Of a DNA stretch of 64,000 nucleotides, positions 39,501 to 47,157 are shown piece after piece. This DNA is from Pseudomonas brassicacearum subsp. neoaurantiaca (GTDB taxonomy: Bacteria; Pseudomonadota; Gammaproteobacteria; Pseudomonadales; Pseudomonadaceae), in NCBI RefSeq assembly GCF_013608025.1, contig NZ_VDLV01000013.1:124001-188000 (forward strand). The letters run 5' to 3'. The translations under genes were made by a program, and so were the position numbers. Position 1 is the stretch's first letter, and the number at the start of each line of letters is the position of its first letter. The notes beneath the pieces were generated by a model. That model saw only the letters and a list, made by a program, of their open reading frames with translations, had not been told where the DNA came from and searched no databases.

Positions 39501-42450
39501 CCAGGAAGCGCAACGCGCCCATGAAGCGTTGATCGATATGCTCGACGAACTCGCGGCCGGGCAGGATGTGCGTTCCCAACCCGAGCGGGTGCAGGCTCTT
39601 CGCACGCTGCTCCAGGAAAGTCTCGATCCGGCCGCCACGGGGCTGATTCGCAGCGACGGCAGTCGCACCCTGAGCATTCGCGAGCTGGGCCAGGCGACGG
39701 CAGAAATGGAACACGGCGCGAGCGTCAATACGTCCGTGGACGATGACATCGCTTCGATCTTCCTCGAAGAAGCGCAGGACATCCTCGAAAGCGCTGCCCA
39801 AGCCCTGCAGCGTTGGCTGGCGGACCCCGACAACGGCGCGCCGCTGTCATCGCTGCAGCGGGATTTGCATACTCTCAAGGGCGGCGCGCGCATGGCCGAT
39901 ATCCGCCCGGTGTGCGACCTGGCCCAAGAATTGGAAAATCTGTATGAAGGGCTTGTGGACCGCCGCTACAGCTACAGCGAGGAGCTGGCGCAGCTACTCA
40001 ACAACAGCCACGAGCGCCTCGACCTGTTGCTTGGGCAGTTGCAGCAAGGACAACCGTTGGGCGACCCCGTCGCGCTGATCGACGCCCTGCACCGGTTCCG
40101 CCAGGACAAGCCGAATACCATTGAGTTGCCGCAGCCTCCCCAAGGCGACGGGGCCGGCCATGACCCCGAACTCCTGGAAATCTTCCTCGAAGAAGGCTTC
40201 GACATCCTCGACAGTTCCGGCGCGGCGCTGCTGCGCTGGCAGGAGGATCCGTCGAACCGCCAGGCCGTGGAAACCCTGCTGCGCGACCTGCACACCCTCA
40301 AGGGCGGCGCGCGAATGGTCGAAATCGCGCCCATCGGCGACCTCGCCCATGAGCTGGAAAACCTTTATGAAGGGTTGTCGACAGGATTGCTGCAACCGAG
40401 CCCGGCGCTGTTTACGCTGGTGCAGAGCGGCCATGATCGTCTGGCACAAATGCTCGACGCCGTTCGCGCCGGCCAACCGTGCCCGCCCGGTGACCGGCTG
40501 ATTGCGCGGATCCAGGCGGTCAACCATCCACAGGCGAGCGAGGTGTCAGAGGACGCTGTCGCGACGCCAATCACCCCATCGCCAACGCTGCCCGCGCGAC
40601 CTGAGCCCGCTGTGCCGAGCGACGGTGCGGACATGGTCAAGGTGTCCGCCGAACTGCTCGATGACCTGGTGAACCTCGCCGGGGAAACTTCAATTTTCCG
40701 AGGGCGCATCGAACAACAGGTCAACGACGCGCGCGTGGCGCTGGGTGAAATGGAAACCACCATCGAGCGCATGCGTGACCAGTTGCGGCGCCTCGATACC
40801 GAAACCCAGGGACGGATCCTCAGCCGTCAACAGGTGGACGCCGAGCGCCTGGGCTACGAGGAGTTCGACCCGCTGGAAATGGACCGCCATTCGCAACTGC
40901 AACAGTTGTCCCGGGCATTGTTCGAGTCGGCCTCGGATTTGCTCGACCTCAAGGAAACCCTCGACCGCAGCAATCACGACGCGGAAAACCTGCTGCAACA
41001 GCAAGGGCGCATCAACACCGAACTGCAAGAAGGCCTGGTGCGTACGCGCATGGTGCCGTTCGAGCGCATGCTGCCGCGCCTCAAGCGCATCGTTCGCCAA
41101 GTGGCCCAGGAGCTGGGCAAGGACGTCGAATTCGTGGTCGACAATGCCGAGGGCGAGATGGACCGCAACGTGCTTGAACGCATGGCCGCGCCTTTGGAGC
41201 ATATGTTGCGCAACGCCGTCGACCATGGCCTGGAGCCGGCTGACGTGCGCATCGCCGCCGGCAAGCCGGCCCGTGGGCGCATCAGCCTCGATTTGTCCCG
41301 AGAGGGCGGCGACATCATTTTCGACATCCGTGACGATGGCGCCGGTGTGCCGTTGGACGCGGTGCGACGCAAGGCGATCAAGCGCGGCCTGCTGGCGCAC
41401 GACAGCGATATCAGTGACCGTGACGTGTTGCAGTTCATCCTCCAGCCAGGCTTTTCCACGGCGGAAAAAATCACTCAGATTTCAGGGCGTGGCGTCGGCA
41501 TGGACGTGGTCCACGAGGAAGTTCGGCAATTGGGCGGGAGCATGTCCATCGACTCCACGCCAGGGCAGGGTGTGCATTTTCGCATCCGCCTGCCGTTCAC
41601 CGTAGCGGTCAACCGGGCGCTGATGGTGCAGTGCCACGAAGACCAATACGCGATTCCGTTGAATACCATCGAAAGCATCGTCCGGGTGTTGCCGGCTGAA
41701 CTGGATGGCTACTACCAGCTCGATCCGCCGACCTACACCTACGCCGGGCAACGCTATGAATTGTGTTACCTGGGCGAGCTGCTGAAAACCGGTGCCCGCC
41801 CGAAACTATTGGGCCAGAGCCAACCCTTGCCGGTGTTGCTGGTGCAATGCAATGAGCGGCATGTCGCGGTTCAGGTCGACGCCACCACCGGTACCCGCGA
41901 GATTGTGGTCAAGAGCCTTGGCCCGCAGTTTTCGGCGGTGCGCGGCTTGTCCGGGGCGACGATCCTGGGAGACGGTCGGGTGGTGTTGATTCTCGACCTG
42001 CTGGCACCGATCCGCGCCTTGCCTCACCAGGTACCGCGTCGCGACGTGCCGACTGAAGGCGAGGACGAACCGCAACGGCCGCTGCTGGTGCTGGTGGTGG
42101 ACGACTCCGTGACGGTGCGCAAGGTCACCAGCCGGCTGCTGGAGCGCCATGGCATGCACGTTCTCACCGCCAAGGACGGCGTGGATGCCATGGCGCTGTT
42201 GGCCGAACACTCACCGGACCTGATGCTGCTCGACATCGAGATGCCGCGCATGGACGGCTTCGAAGTCGCCACGCAAGTGCGCAACGACCCACGCCTGGCG
42301 CACCTGCCGATCATCATGATCACCTCCCGCACCGGCCAGAAACACCGCGACCGCGCCATGGCCATCGGCGTCAATGACTACCTGGGCAAGCCGTACCAGG
42401 AATCGGTGCTGCTCGACAGCATCGCGTACTGGAGCAAGACCCATGCATGA
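36532..42450 (+). CDS. chpA: Hybrid chemotaxis kinase ChpA (PilL)
   Basis: Very large CheA-type hybrid kinase, 1972 residues. Four Hpt domains have canonical HTLKG sites at H670, H808, H1113 and H1254. A fifth, atypical one near the N-terminus has H49 in CIHQVHGG. In a further copy the site reads TTLGEG with T950 in the His position, like the Thr phosphotransfer domain known in P. aeruginosa ChpA. The kinase core follows (N1561 in the N box, DDGAGVP, GRGVGMD), then a CheW-like domain and a receiver with D1901. It is shorter than the P. aeruginosa protein, which I recall as about 2470. The ATG at 36532 has GGAG in front. Confidence 0.95.
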   Translation: MGDRHDYVALEWVKGEIAETLKQAHLALNRLVDDPQAADALGQCLACIHQVHGGLQMVEFYGAALLAEEMEQLCIALQDNRIVHRDEAISLLRQALGQLPAYLDRVHGARRDLPLVVLPLINDLRSARGEGLLSETRLFSPELPDIAPLDDDALKRLEPADLPNTLRKLRQSLQVALVGLLREQDDVTHLGYLAKVFHRLEALCAGAPLNALWQVASALVEGMRDGRIANSPALRSLFKDADKELKRLLEQGISGINQPAPPHLLKSLLFYIAKAEHPSGQMQIMKERYSLDDALPDSAMVDEERARLAGPDRDAMRSVLAALCEELVRVKERLDLFVRSDRQHASELDSLLAPLRQIADTLAVLGFGQPRKVIIDQLAVVLSLAQGQREPDDATLMDVAGALLYVEATLAGMVGTVEPESREDNHLPTIDLTQIHQIVIKEAHTCLQQTKDMIVDYIDADWNSEQLMDMPALLTQVRGALAMIPLSRAARLVEACNDFIREHLLLEHAQPGWEELDHLADVISGLEYYLERLGEDPLKPAESLLDGVERSLGILGYFPDEARVPLLDDVLSPNEAQVMQDLQELDDPQTVQSLAEVLANPVSAVNPPARNMPGSLLPPPVDESPVDDELREVFLEETDEVLDVLHEYLPRWTTDPDDHGALTELRRAFHTLKGSGRMVRALVLGELAWAVENLLNRVLERSVEPGASVRQLVDETVQLLPALVAEFAAHHQRQRDDVDRLAARAHALAKGGDAEEDDEQDVAALDPLLLKIFDNEAQGHLAALNRFLDQAAEHLPLQANDELQRALHTLKGSASMAGVQPIAELAGALDELAREYKAHLIALDLDEVELLLEGEGLLRRGLRQLHSEPLAPIPGAADLVQRAKALMTERLQAVLGTPDQGARTKRDPQLISNFLAQGMDILLDAESLLQRWQQHPGEGQELSALLDELTTLGEGAHLADLHPVDELCEALLDLYGAVEESSLAVSDAFFQEAQRAHEALIDMLDELAAGQDVRSQPERVQALRTLLQESLDPAATGLIRSDGSRTLSIRELGQATAEMEHGASVNTSVDDDIASIFLEEAQDILESAAQALQRWLADPDNGAPLSSLQRDLHTLKGGARMADIRPVCDLAQELENLYEGLVDRRYSYSEELAQLLNNSHERLDLLLGQLQQGQPLGDPVALIDALHRFRQDKPNTIELPQPPQGDGAGHDPELLEIFLEEGFDILDSSGAALLRWQEDPSNRQAVETLLRDLHTLKGGARMVEIAPIGDLAHELENLYEGLSTGLLQPSPALFTLVQSGHDRLAQMLDAVRAGQPCPPGDRLIARIQAVNHPQASEVSEDAVATPITPSPTLPARPEPAVPSDGADMVKVSAELLDDLVNLAGETSIFRGRIEQQVNDARVALGEMETTIERMRDQLRRLDTETQGRILSRQQVDAERLGYEEFDPLEMDRHSQLQQLSRALFESASDLLDLKETLDRSNHDAENLLQQQGRINTELQEGLVRTRMVPFERMLPRLKRIVRQVAQELGKDVEFVVDNAEGEMDRNVLERMAAPLEHMLRNAVDHGLEPADVRIAAGKPARGRISLDLSREGGDIIFDIRDDGAGVPLDAVRRKAIKRGLLAHDSDISDRDVLQFILQPGFSTAEKITQISGRGVGMDVVHEEVRQLGGSMSIDSTPGQGVHFRIRLPFTVAVNRALMVQCHEDQYAIPLNTIESIVRVLPAELDGYYQLDPPTYTYAGQRYELCYLGELLKTGARPKLLGQSQPLPVLLVQCNERHVAVQVDATTGTREIVVKSLGPQFSAVRGLSGATILGDGRVVLILDLLAPIRALPHQVPRRDVPTEGEDEPQRPLLVLVVDDSVTVRKVTSRLLERHGMHVLTAKDGVDAMALLAEHSPDLMLLDIEMPRMDGFEVATQVRNDPRLAHLPIIMITSRTGQKHRDRAMAIGVNDYLGKPYQESVLLDSIAYWSKTHA

Positions 42451-42910
42451 CTTCCACCCTCGTACCAGCCACCTTACCGGGCTGTTGCTGCCATTGGCCG
42501 ATCGTCATCTGATCTTGCCCAACGTAGCGGTGGCCGAGCTGATCGACTATCAGCGCAGCGCCTTCGATATGGACACGCCACCGTGGTTCCTGGGATGGGT
42601 GAGCTGGCGCGAACGACAAATCCCGTTGCTGAGCTTCGAGTCGGCCTGCGGCCAGAAAACCGTCATCGGCGAGCGCGCCCGCATCGTCGTGCTCAACGCC
42701 CTGGGCGGGCGCCCGGAACTACGCTTCATCGCCTTGCTGGTCCAAGGTATTCCACGTTCCTGCAAGCTCGACAGCCAGTTGAGCTACGTCGACGTGCCGC
42801 TGTGCGGGCTGGAGCAGGCGGCGGTGCAGGTTGGGGAGCACGTGGCGAAGGTGCCGGATCTGCTGGCGATGGAAGAGTTGGTGATTGCTGCGGGGCTGGT
42901 CAGTCAGTGA
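42443..42910 (+). CDS. chpC: CheW-like protein ChpC
   Basis: Second CheW-type coupling protein of the Pil-Chp cluster, 155 residues. The PWFLGWVSWRERQIPLLSFE segment is typical of CheW-like adaptors. The ATG at 42443 overlaps the chpA stop by 8 bases (ATGCATGA). In P. aeruginosa the methylesterase gene chpB separates chpA from chpC; here chpC follows directly. Confidence 0.88.
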   Translation: MHDFHPRTSHLTGLLLPLADRHLILPNVAVAELIDYQRSAFDMDTPPWFLGWVSWRERQIPLLSFESACGQKTVIGERARIVVLNALGGRPELRFIALLVQGIPRSCKLDSQLSYVDVPLCGLEQAAVQVGEHVAKVPDLLAMEELVIAAGLVSQ

Positions 42911-42957
42911 GTCCGGCTATGAGAGCGAGCTTGATCCCGCCTAAATAACCGTAACAC

Positions 42958-43053
42958 GGTCCCAAAAAGGGACTTATGGGTCCCTTTATGGGACCTGTGA
43001 AAAGCAAGGCTTGCAAGGTCCCAATAAGGGACCTATCGTTCCTTTTTTGGGAC
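42958..43053. promoter_or_regulatory. Array of four GGTCCC-N5-GGGACC inverted repeats
   Basis: Sites: 42959-42973 (GTCCC/GGGAC), 42979-42995 and 43017-43033 (perfect GGTCCC/GGGACC), and a degenerate one at 43038-43053 (GTTCC/GGGAC). Centres of the first two and of the last two are about 21 bases apart, two helical turns, so dimers would lie on one face. The array sits directly before the winged-helix gene and is probably its own operator. Confidence 0.75.
43011..43039 (+). promoter_or_regulatory. Predicted promoter with operator as spacer
   Basis: TTGCAA (43011-43016) and TATCGT (43034-43039) are separated by 17 bases that are exactly the perfect repeat GGTCCC-AATAA-GGGACC. Each box matches the sigma-70 consensus in 4 of 6 positions. 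A start near 43046 would leave a leader of about 22 bases. Confidence 0.5.
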
Positions 43054-43067
43054 TTTTGGCTGTTTCC

Positions 43068-43697
43068 ATGAACCCTCTCTCTCTTGGTGATGCTTTGTTC
43101 ACCACCACTCAGCAGCGTGTCTTGGGCTTGTTATTCAGCAAGCCCGACCAAAGTTTCTACACCAATGAAATTGCTCGCTGGGCTCAAATAGGCAAAGGCA
43201 GCCTCATGCGTGAGCTCGAGCGCCTGCAACGCTCAGGCGTGCTGATAATGACTCGCCTGGGCAATCAAACCCATTATCAAGCCAACCCCGATTGTCCGAT
43301 TTACGCTGAGTTGTTGGGCATCGTGCAAAAAACCATCGGCATCGCCGAACCGTTGCGCCAGGCATTGGAGCCTTTTTCAGAGCGACTGCGCTGGGCATTC
43401 GTCTATGGTTCCATTGCCAAGGGCCAGGCGAACACATCCAGTGACATAGACCTCATGCTGATCGGCGAAGGGCTGCACTACAGTGAAGTCATGGAACAGC
43501 TCATACCTCTGGAAGAACGATTGGGCCGCCCCCTCAACCCTACGCTCTACACGCCCCAGGACTGGGCCGCTAAATTCGCCGCAGGTAATAGTTTTGTGGT
43601 GCGGGTAGTGCAACAGGACAAAATCAATTTGCTGGGTGAAAACCCTTTGGGAGCCAAGGATGGGCAAGCAAGAGAACCTGGAGAATCTGTTACGTAG
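43068..43697 (+). CDS. Winged-helix / minimal nucleotidyltransferase fusion protein
   Basis: Protein of 209 residues with two parts. Residues about 12-72 form a winged helix-turn-helix (YTNEIARWAQIGKGSLMREL, with a wing ending near TRLGNQTHYQ). Residues about 85-195 form a minimal nucleotidyltransferase with GS (114-115) and the metal-binding D126 and D128 in SSDIDLM. Such enzymes act as antitoxins that modify a HEPN partner, here encoded by the overlapping next gene. The ATG at 43068 has no good ribosome site; a TTG at 43011 would fall in the operators. Control of its own promoter is inferred from the repeats in front. Confidence 0.82.
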   Translation: MNPLSLGDALFTTTQQRVLGLLFSKPDQSFYTNEIARWAQIGKGSLMRELERLQRSGVLIMTRLGNQTHYQANPDCPIYAELLGIVQKTIGIAEPLRQALEPFSERLRWAFVYGSIAKGQANTSSDIDLMLIGEGLHYSEVMEQLIPLEERLGRPLNPTLYTPQDWAAKFAAGNSFVVRVVQQDKINLLGENPLGAKDGQAREPGESVT

Positions 43698-44085
43698 CGG
43701 CGGCTTGAAAGCCGAGCCACCAGATCGCCGGGAGTGTGAGGGCCTGATGCGTTCAGCCGTGGACCGCTTGAGGGATGCTCAAACCACTTCCCTGTCTTTC
43801 GCCAGCCGGTTCGACCTGGCCTACAACGCGGCCCATGCGTTAGCGCTCACGGCGCTGCGCTTGAAGGGGTATCGGTCGGACAAGCGTTATCTGGTCTTCC
43901 AATGCCTCATTCACACGGCGGACGTCAGCAAAGTACAGGTCCGGTTATTCGCGTTGTGCCATGAGCGGCGCAACCTTGCCGAGTACGAAGGCTATATGGA
44001 TGAAGACGATGCGCTCCTTACCCAGCTGGTTGAAAGTGCTGAGGAATTGCTCGGACGGGTCCGGCAATTGATGGTCCAGAGCTGA
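43660..44085 (+). CDS. HEPN-like partner protein of the MNT gene
   Basis: All-helical protein of 141 residues. The helix FDLAYNAAHALALTALRLKG (51-70) and the later CHERRNLAEYEG (100-111) place it in the HEPN group found beside minimal nucleotidyltransferases. The RNase motif of HepT toxins is R-x4-6-H; here R104 is followed by Y109, with no His, so it may be inactive as RNase or use Tyr as the modified residue. The ATG at 43660 follows AAGG and lies 38 bases inside the upstream gene, so the two are tightly coupled. Toxicity is not shown by sequence. Confidence 0.75.
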   Translation: MGKQENLENLLRSGGLKAEPPDRRECEGLMRSAVDRLRDAQTTSLSFASRFDLAYNAAHALALTALRLKGYRSDKRYLVFQCLIHTADVSKVQVRLFALCHERRNLAEYEGYMDEDDALLTQLVESAEELLGRVRQLMVQS

Positions 44086-44090
44086 CATCC

Positions 44091-44181
44091 GTGGCGAGGG
44101 AGCTTGCTCCCGCTGGGTCGCGAAGCGGCCCCAAAAGCGACGACTGCTGCGCAGCCGAGCGGGAGCAAGCTCCCTCGCCAC
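44091..44181. repeat. REPIN (GTGGCGAGGGAGC type)
   Basis: Inverted pair starting 5 bases after the HEPN gene; it separates that module from the malonate operon. Confidence 0.88.
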
Positions 44182-44311
44182 AAAAGCACTGCCCATTGCT
44201 ACCGCACCCAACCATTACTCCCACCGTAACGATCCGCCATCGGGCTTGATTGATGCCCTCGCCACAACACTCCTAAGGTAAGCCCCACGACAGCGAACCC
44301 GTGGAGTGGTC

Positions 44312-45982
44312 ATGACAACAACAATATCCCCCGACTCGCGATGGACGCGGCGGCGCAGCGAAAAGCAGCGGCGCCTGGCGTTGGTCAAGGGCCTTGCCGA
44401 TGGTGTGGTGTTGCCCACCGATAACATCGTTGCGGCGCTGGAGGCCTTGATCCTGCCCGGCGACCGTGTGGTGCTGGAGGGCAATAACCAGAAGCAGGCG
44501 GATTTCCTTTCCCGCTCCCTGGCCAAGGCCGATCCTTCAAAGCTGCACGACCTACACATGATCATGCCCAGCGTCGGCCGTTCCGAGCACCTGGACCTGT
44601 TTGAACGCGGCATTGCCCGCAAGCTGGATTTTTCCTTTGCCGGCACCCAGAGCCTGCGCATCAGCCAGTTGCTGGAAGACGGCCTGCTGGAAATCGGCGC
44701 GATCCACACCTACATCGAACTCTACGCCCGACTGGTAGTGGATTTGATCCCCAATGTCGTGCTCTCGGCCGGTTTCATGGCCGACCGCGCCGGCAATATC
44801 TACACCGGCCCGAGTACCGAGGACACGCCCGCACTGATCGAACCGGCGGCGTTCAGCGATGGCATCGTCATCGTCCAGGTCAATCAGCTGGTGGACGACG
44901 TCAGCGACCTGCCTCGTGTGGACATCCCGGCGTCCTGGGTGGATTTCGTAGTGGTGGCGGACAAGCCGTTCTACATCGAGCCGCTGTTCACCCGCGATCC
45001 GCGCCACATCAAGCCTGTGCACGTGCTGATGGCGATGATGGCGATCCGCGGGATTTACGAGAAACACAACGTCCAGTCACTCAATCACGGCATCGGTTTC
45101 AACACCGCCGCCATCGAATTGATCCTGCCGACCTACGGCGAATCCCTCGGCCTGAAGGGCAAGATCTGCCGCAACTGGACCCTCAACCCGCACCCGACGC
45201 TCATACCCGCCATCGAAAGCGGCTGGGTCGAAAGCGTGCATTGCTTCGGTACTGAGCTGGGCATGGAAAATTACATCGCCGCTCGGCCTGATGTATTTTT
45301 CACCGGCCACGACGGCTCGCTGCGCTCCAATCGCATGGTCTGCCAACTGGCCGGGCAGTACGCGGTGGACCTGTTCATCGGCGCCACCCTGCAAGTGGAC
45401 GGCGACGGTCATTCCTCCACCGTGACCCGTGGCCGACTCGCCGGTTTTGGCGGTGCGCCGAACATGGGCCACGACCCGCGCGGCCGCCGCCACGGCACTC
45501 CGGCCTGGCTCGACATGCGCCACGGCGACGGTGAGGTGCCGTTGCTCGAACGCGGCAAGAAGCTGGTGGTGCAGATGGTCGAGACGTTCCAGGAAGGCGG
45601 CAAACCGACCTTCGTCGACACACTCGATGCGGTGGACGTGGCGAAGAAAGCCGGCATGCCCCTGGCGCCGATCATGATCTACGGCGACGACGTCACTCAT
45701 TTGCTCACCGAAGAAGGCATCGCCTACCTGTACAAGGCCCGCTCTCTCGAAGAGCGCCAGGCAATGATCGCCGCTGTGGCCGGGGTGACGGCTATCGGCT
45801 TGCGCCATGACCCGAAAGACACCGCGCGCATGCGCCGCGAAGGGCTGATCGCCTTGCCCGAAGACCTCGGTATCCGCCGCACCGACGCCACCCGCGAACT
45901 GCTCGCGGCCAAGAGCGTGGCTGACCTGGTGGAATGGTCCGGTGGCCTCTACAACCCGCCCGCCAAGTTCAGGAGCTGGTAA
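44312..45982 (+). CDS. mdcA: Malonate decarboxylase alpha subunit (ACP transferase)
   Basis: Transfers the acyl carrier between acetyl and malonyl thioesters, so that malonyl-ACP forms and acetate leaves. The 556-residue protein belongs to the malonate decarboxylase/CoA transferase family; segments GRLAGFGGAPNMGHDPRGRRH and the end of the protein are typical. GTGGAG precedes the ATG at 44312. It is first in mdcABCDEGHLM. The upstream gap has a weak GGGC-N9-GCCC repeat (44242-44258) that could bind MdcR. Confidence 0.96.
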   Translation: MTTTISPDSRWTRRRSEKQRRLALVKGLADGVVLPTDNIVAALEALILPGDRVVLEGNNQKQADFLSRSLAKADPSKLHDLHMIMPSVGRSEHLDLFERGIARKLDFSFAGTQSLRISQLLEDGLLEIGAIHTYIELYARLVVDLIPNVVLSAGFMADRAGNIYTGPSTEDTPALIEPAAFSDGIVIVQVNQLVDDVSDLPRVDIPASWVDFVVVADKPFYIEPLFTRDPRHIKPVHVLMAMMAIRGIYEKHNVQSLNHGIGFNTAAIELILPTYGESLGLKGKICRNWTLNPHPTLIPAIESGWVESVHCFGTELGMENYIAARPDVFFTGHDGSLRSNRMVCQLAGQYAVDLFIGATLQVDGDGHSSTVTRGRLAGFGGAPNMGHDPRGRRHGTPAWLDMRHGDGEVPLLERGKKLVVQMVETFQEGGKPTFVDTLDAVDVAKKAGMPLAPIMIYGDDVTHLLTEEGIAYLYKARSLEERQAMIAAVAGVTAIGLRHDPKDTARMRREGLIALPEDLGIRRTDATRELLAAKSVADLVEWSGGLYNPPAKFRSW

Positions 45983-46858
45983 ATGCACGCCTTCAACCTG
46001 CAACCGAAAAAACTCTCCTTGGCCGAGCGCCTGGCGGATATTGCCGTGGACGCGCTGATCGACGAAGCCGACCTCTCGCCCAAGCCGGCCCTGGTGGACC
46101 GTCGTGGCAGCGGCGCCCATACCGATTTGTACCTGGGCCTGATGCACGCTTCGGCGTTGTCATTGTGGCCGGCCTTCAAGGAAATGGCCGAGGCGGCCCT
46201 CGACTGTGGCGAAATCGGCCTTCCGCTTCGCGAAGCCCTCGGCCGCATCGGTCGTGACGGTGAAACCTCGATGCTTACCACCACCGGCGGTGTGAATACG
46301 CATCGTGGCGCGATCTGGGCCTTGGGCCTGTTGGTCGCGGCGGCGGCGCTGGAACCTGAATCCAACGTCCCGGGCGCCGTCACTCTGCGTGCCGCCCGAC
46401 TGGCCTTGCTCAACGACCGTTATGCGCCCCAACCCTTGAGCCACGGCGTCCAGGTCGCCCAACGCTACGGCGTGCGCGGAGCCCGGGAGGAAGCGCAACT
46501 GGCATTCCCGGCAGTGACCGGCCTGGGCCTGCCGCAACTCAAGCGCAGTCGCGCGGCGGGTGCGGGCGAACAGAACGCCCGGCTCGATGCCTTGCTGGCA
46601 ATCATGACCACCCTGGCCGACACCTGCGTGCTCTACCGCGCTGGCGAAGCCGGTTTGCAGGCCATGCAGCACGGCGCCAAAGCGGTGCTCGACGCCGGTG
46701 GTAGCGCCAGCCTCGGCGGGCGCCGCCAGTTGCATGCGCTGGACCAACAATTGATTGCCTTGAACGCCTCGCCCGGCGGCGCTGCCGACTTGCTCGCCGC
46801 CTGCCTGTTTCTCGACCGTATCGAACGCGGCGATGGCCTCTTCCCAGGAGCTTGCTGA
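45983..46858 (+). CDS. mdcB: Triphosphoribosyl-dephospho-CoA synthase MdcB
   Basis: Makes the precursor of the prosthetic group of the carrier subunit from ATP and dephospho-CoA. The 291-residue CitG-like protein has [24 protein letters not shown]-like acids and [13 protein letters not shown]. The ATG directly follows the mdcA stop. Its stop shares one base with the mdcC start. Confidence 0.95.
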   Translation: MHAFNLQPKKLSLAERLADIAVDALIDEADLSPKPALVDRRGSGAHTDLYLGLMHASALSLWPAFKEMAEAALDCGEIGLPLREALGRIGRDGETSMLTTTGGVNTHRGAIWALGLLVAAAALEPESNVPGAVTLRAARLALLNDRYAPQPLSHGVQVAQRYGVRGAREEAQLAFPAVTGLGLPQLKRSRAAGAGEQNARLDALLAIMTTLADTCVLYRAGEAGLQAMQHGAKAVLDAGGSASLGGRRQLHALDQQLIALNASPGGAADLLAACLFLDRIERGDGLFPGAC

Positions 46859-47157
46859 TGGAAACCTTATCCTTTGAATTCCCCGCCGGGCAGCCGCCAC
46901 GGGGCCGTGCGCTGGTGGGCTGCGTCGGCTCGGGGGACCTGGAAGTGCTGATCGAACCGGGGTTGGCTGGCAAATTGACCATCCAGGTACAGACCTCGGT
47001 CAACGGCAGCGAGCAACGCTGGGAGCATTTGTTCACCCGTATGTTCGACGGCCAGACGCCCCCGGCGATGAGTATCGACATCCATGATTTCGGCGCCACG
47101 CCCGGCGTGGTGCGCCTGCGCCTGGAGCAAGGTTTCGAGGAGATCGGCCATGACTGA
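46858..47157 (+). CDS. mdcC: Malonate decarboxylase acyl carrier subunit MdcC
   Basis: Delta subunit of 99 residues that carries the phosphoribosyl-dephospho-CoA arm on a Ser; the likely attachment site is in GCVGSGDLEVL near residue 26. AGGAG lies before the ATG. It overlaps mdcD by 8 bases. Confidence 0.94.
   Translation: METLSFEFPAGQPPRGRALVGCVGSGDLEVLIEPGLAGKLTIQVQTSVNGSEQRWEHLFTRMFDGQTPPAMSIDIHDFGATPGVVRLRLEQGFEEIGHD

Noticed and set aside
42958..43053. CRISPR array or REP element
   Set aside because: Repeats are short palindromes with 5-base spacers and no unique spacers of CRISPR size; the sequence is unlike the REP families in the window.
43011..43067. TTG start for the MNT protein inside the repeat array
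   Set aside because: It would code the operators as protein (QGPNKGPIVPF) and overlaps the predicted promoter.
44242..44258. MdcR operator GGGC-N9-GCCC before mdcA
   Set aside because: Arms are only 4 bases of GC-rich sequence, so it is too weak to list as a feature.
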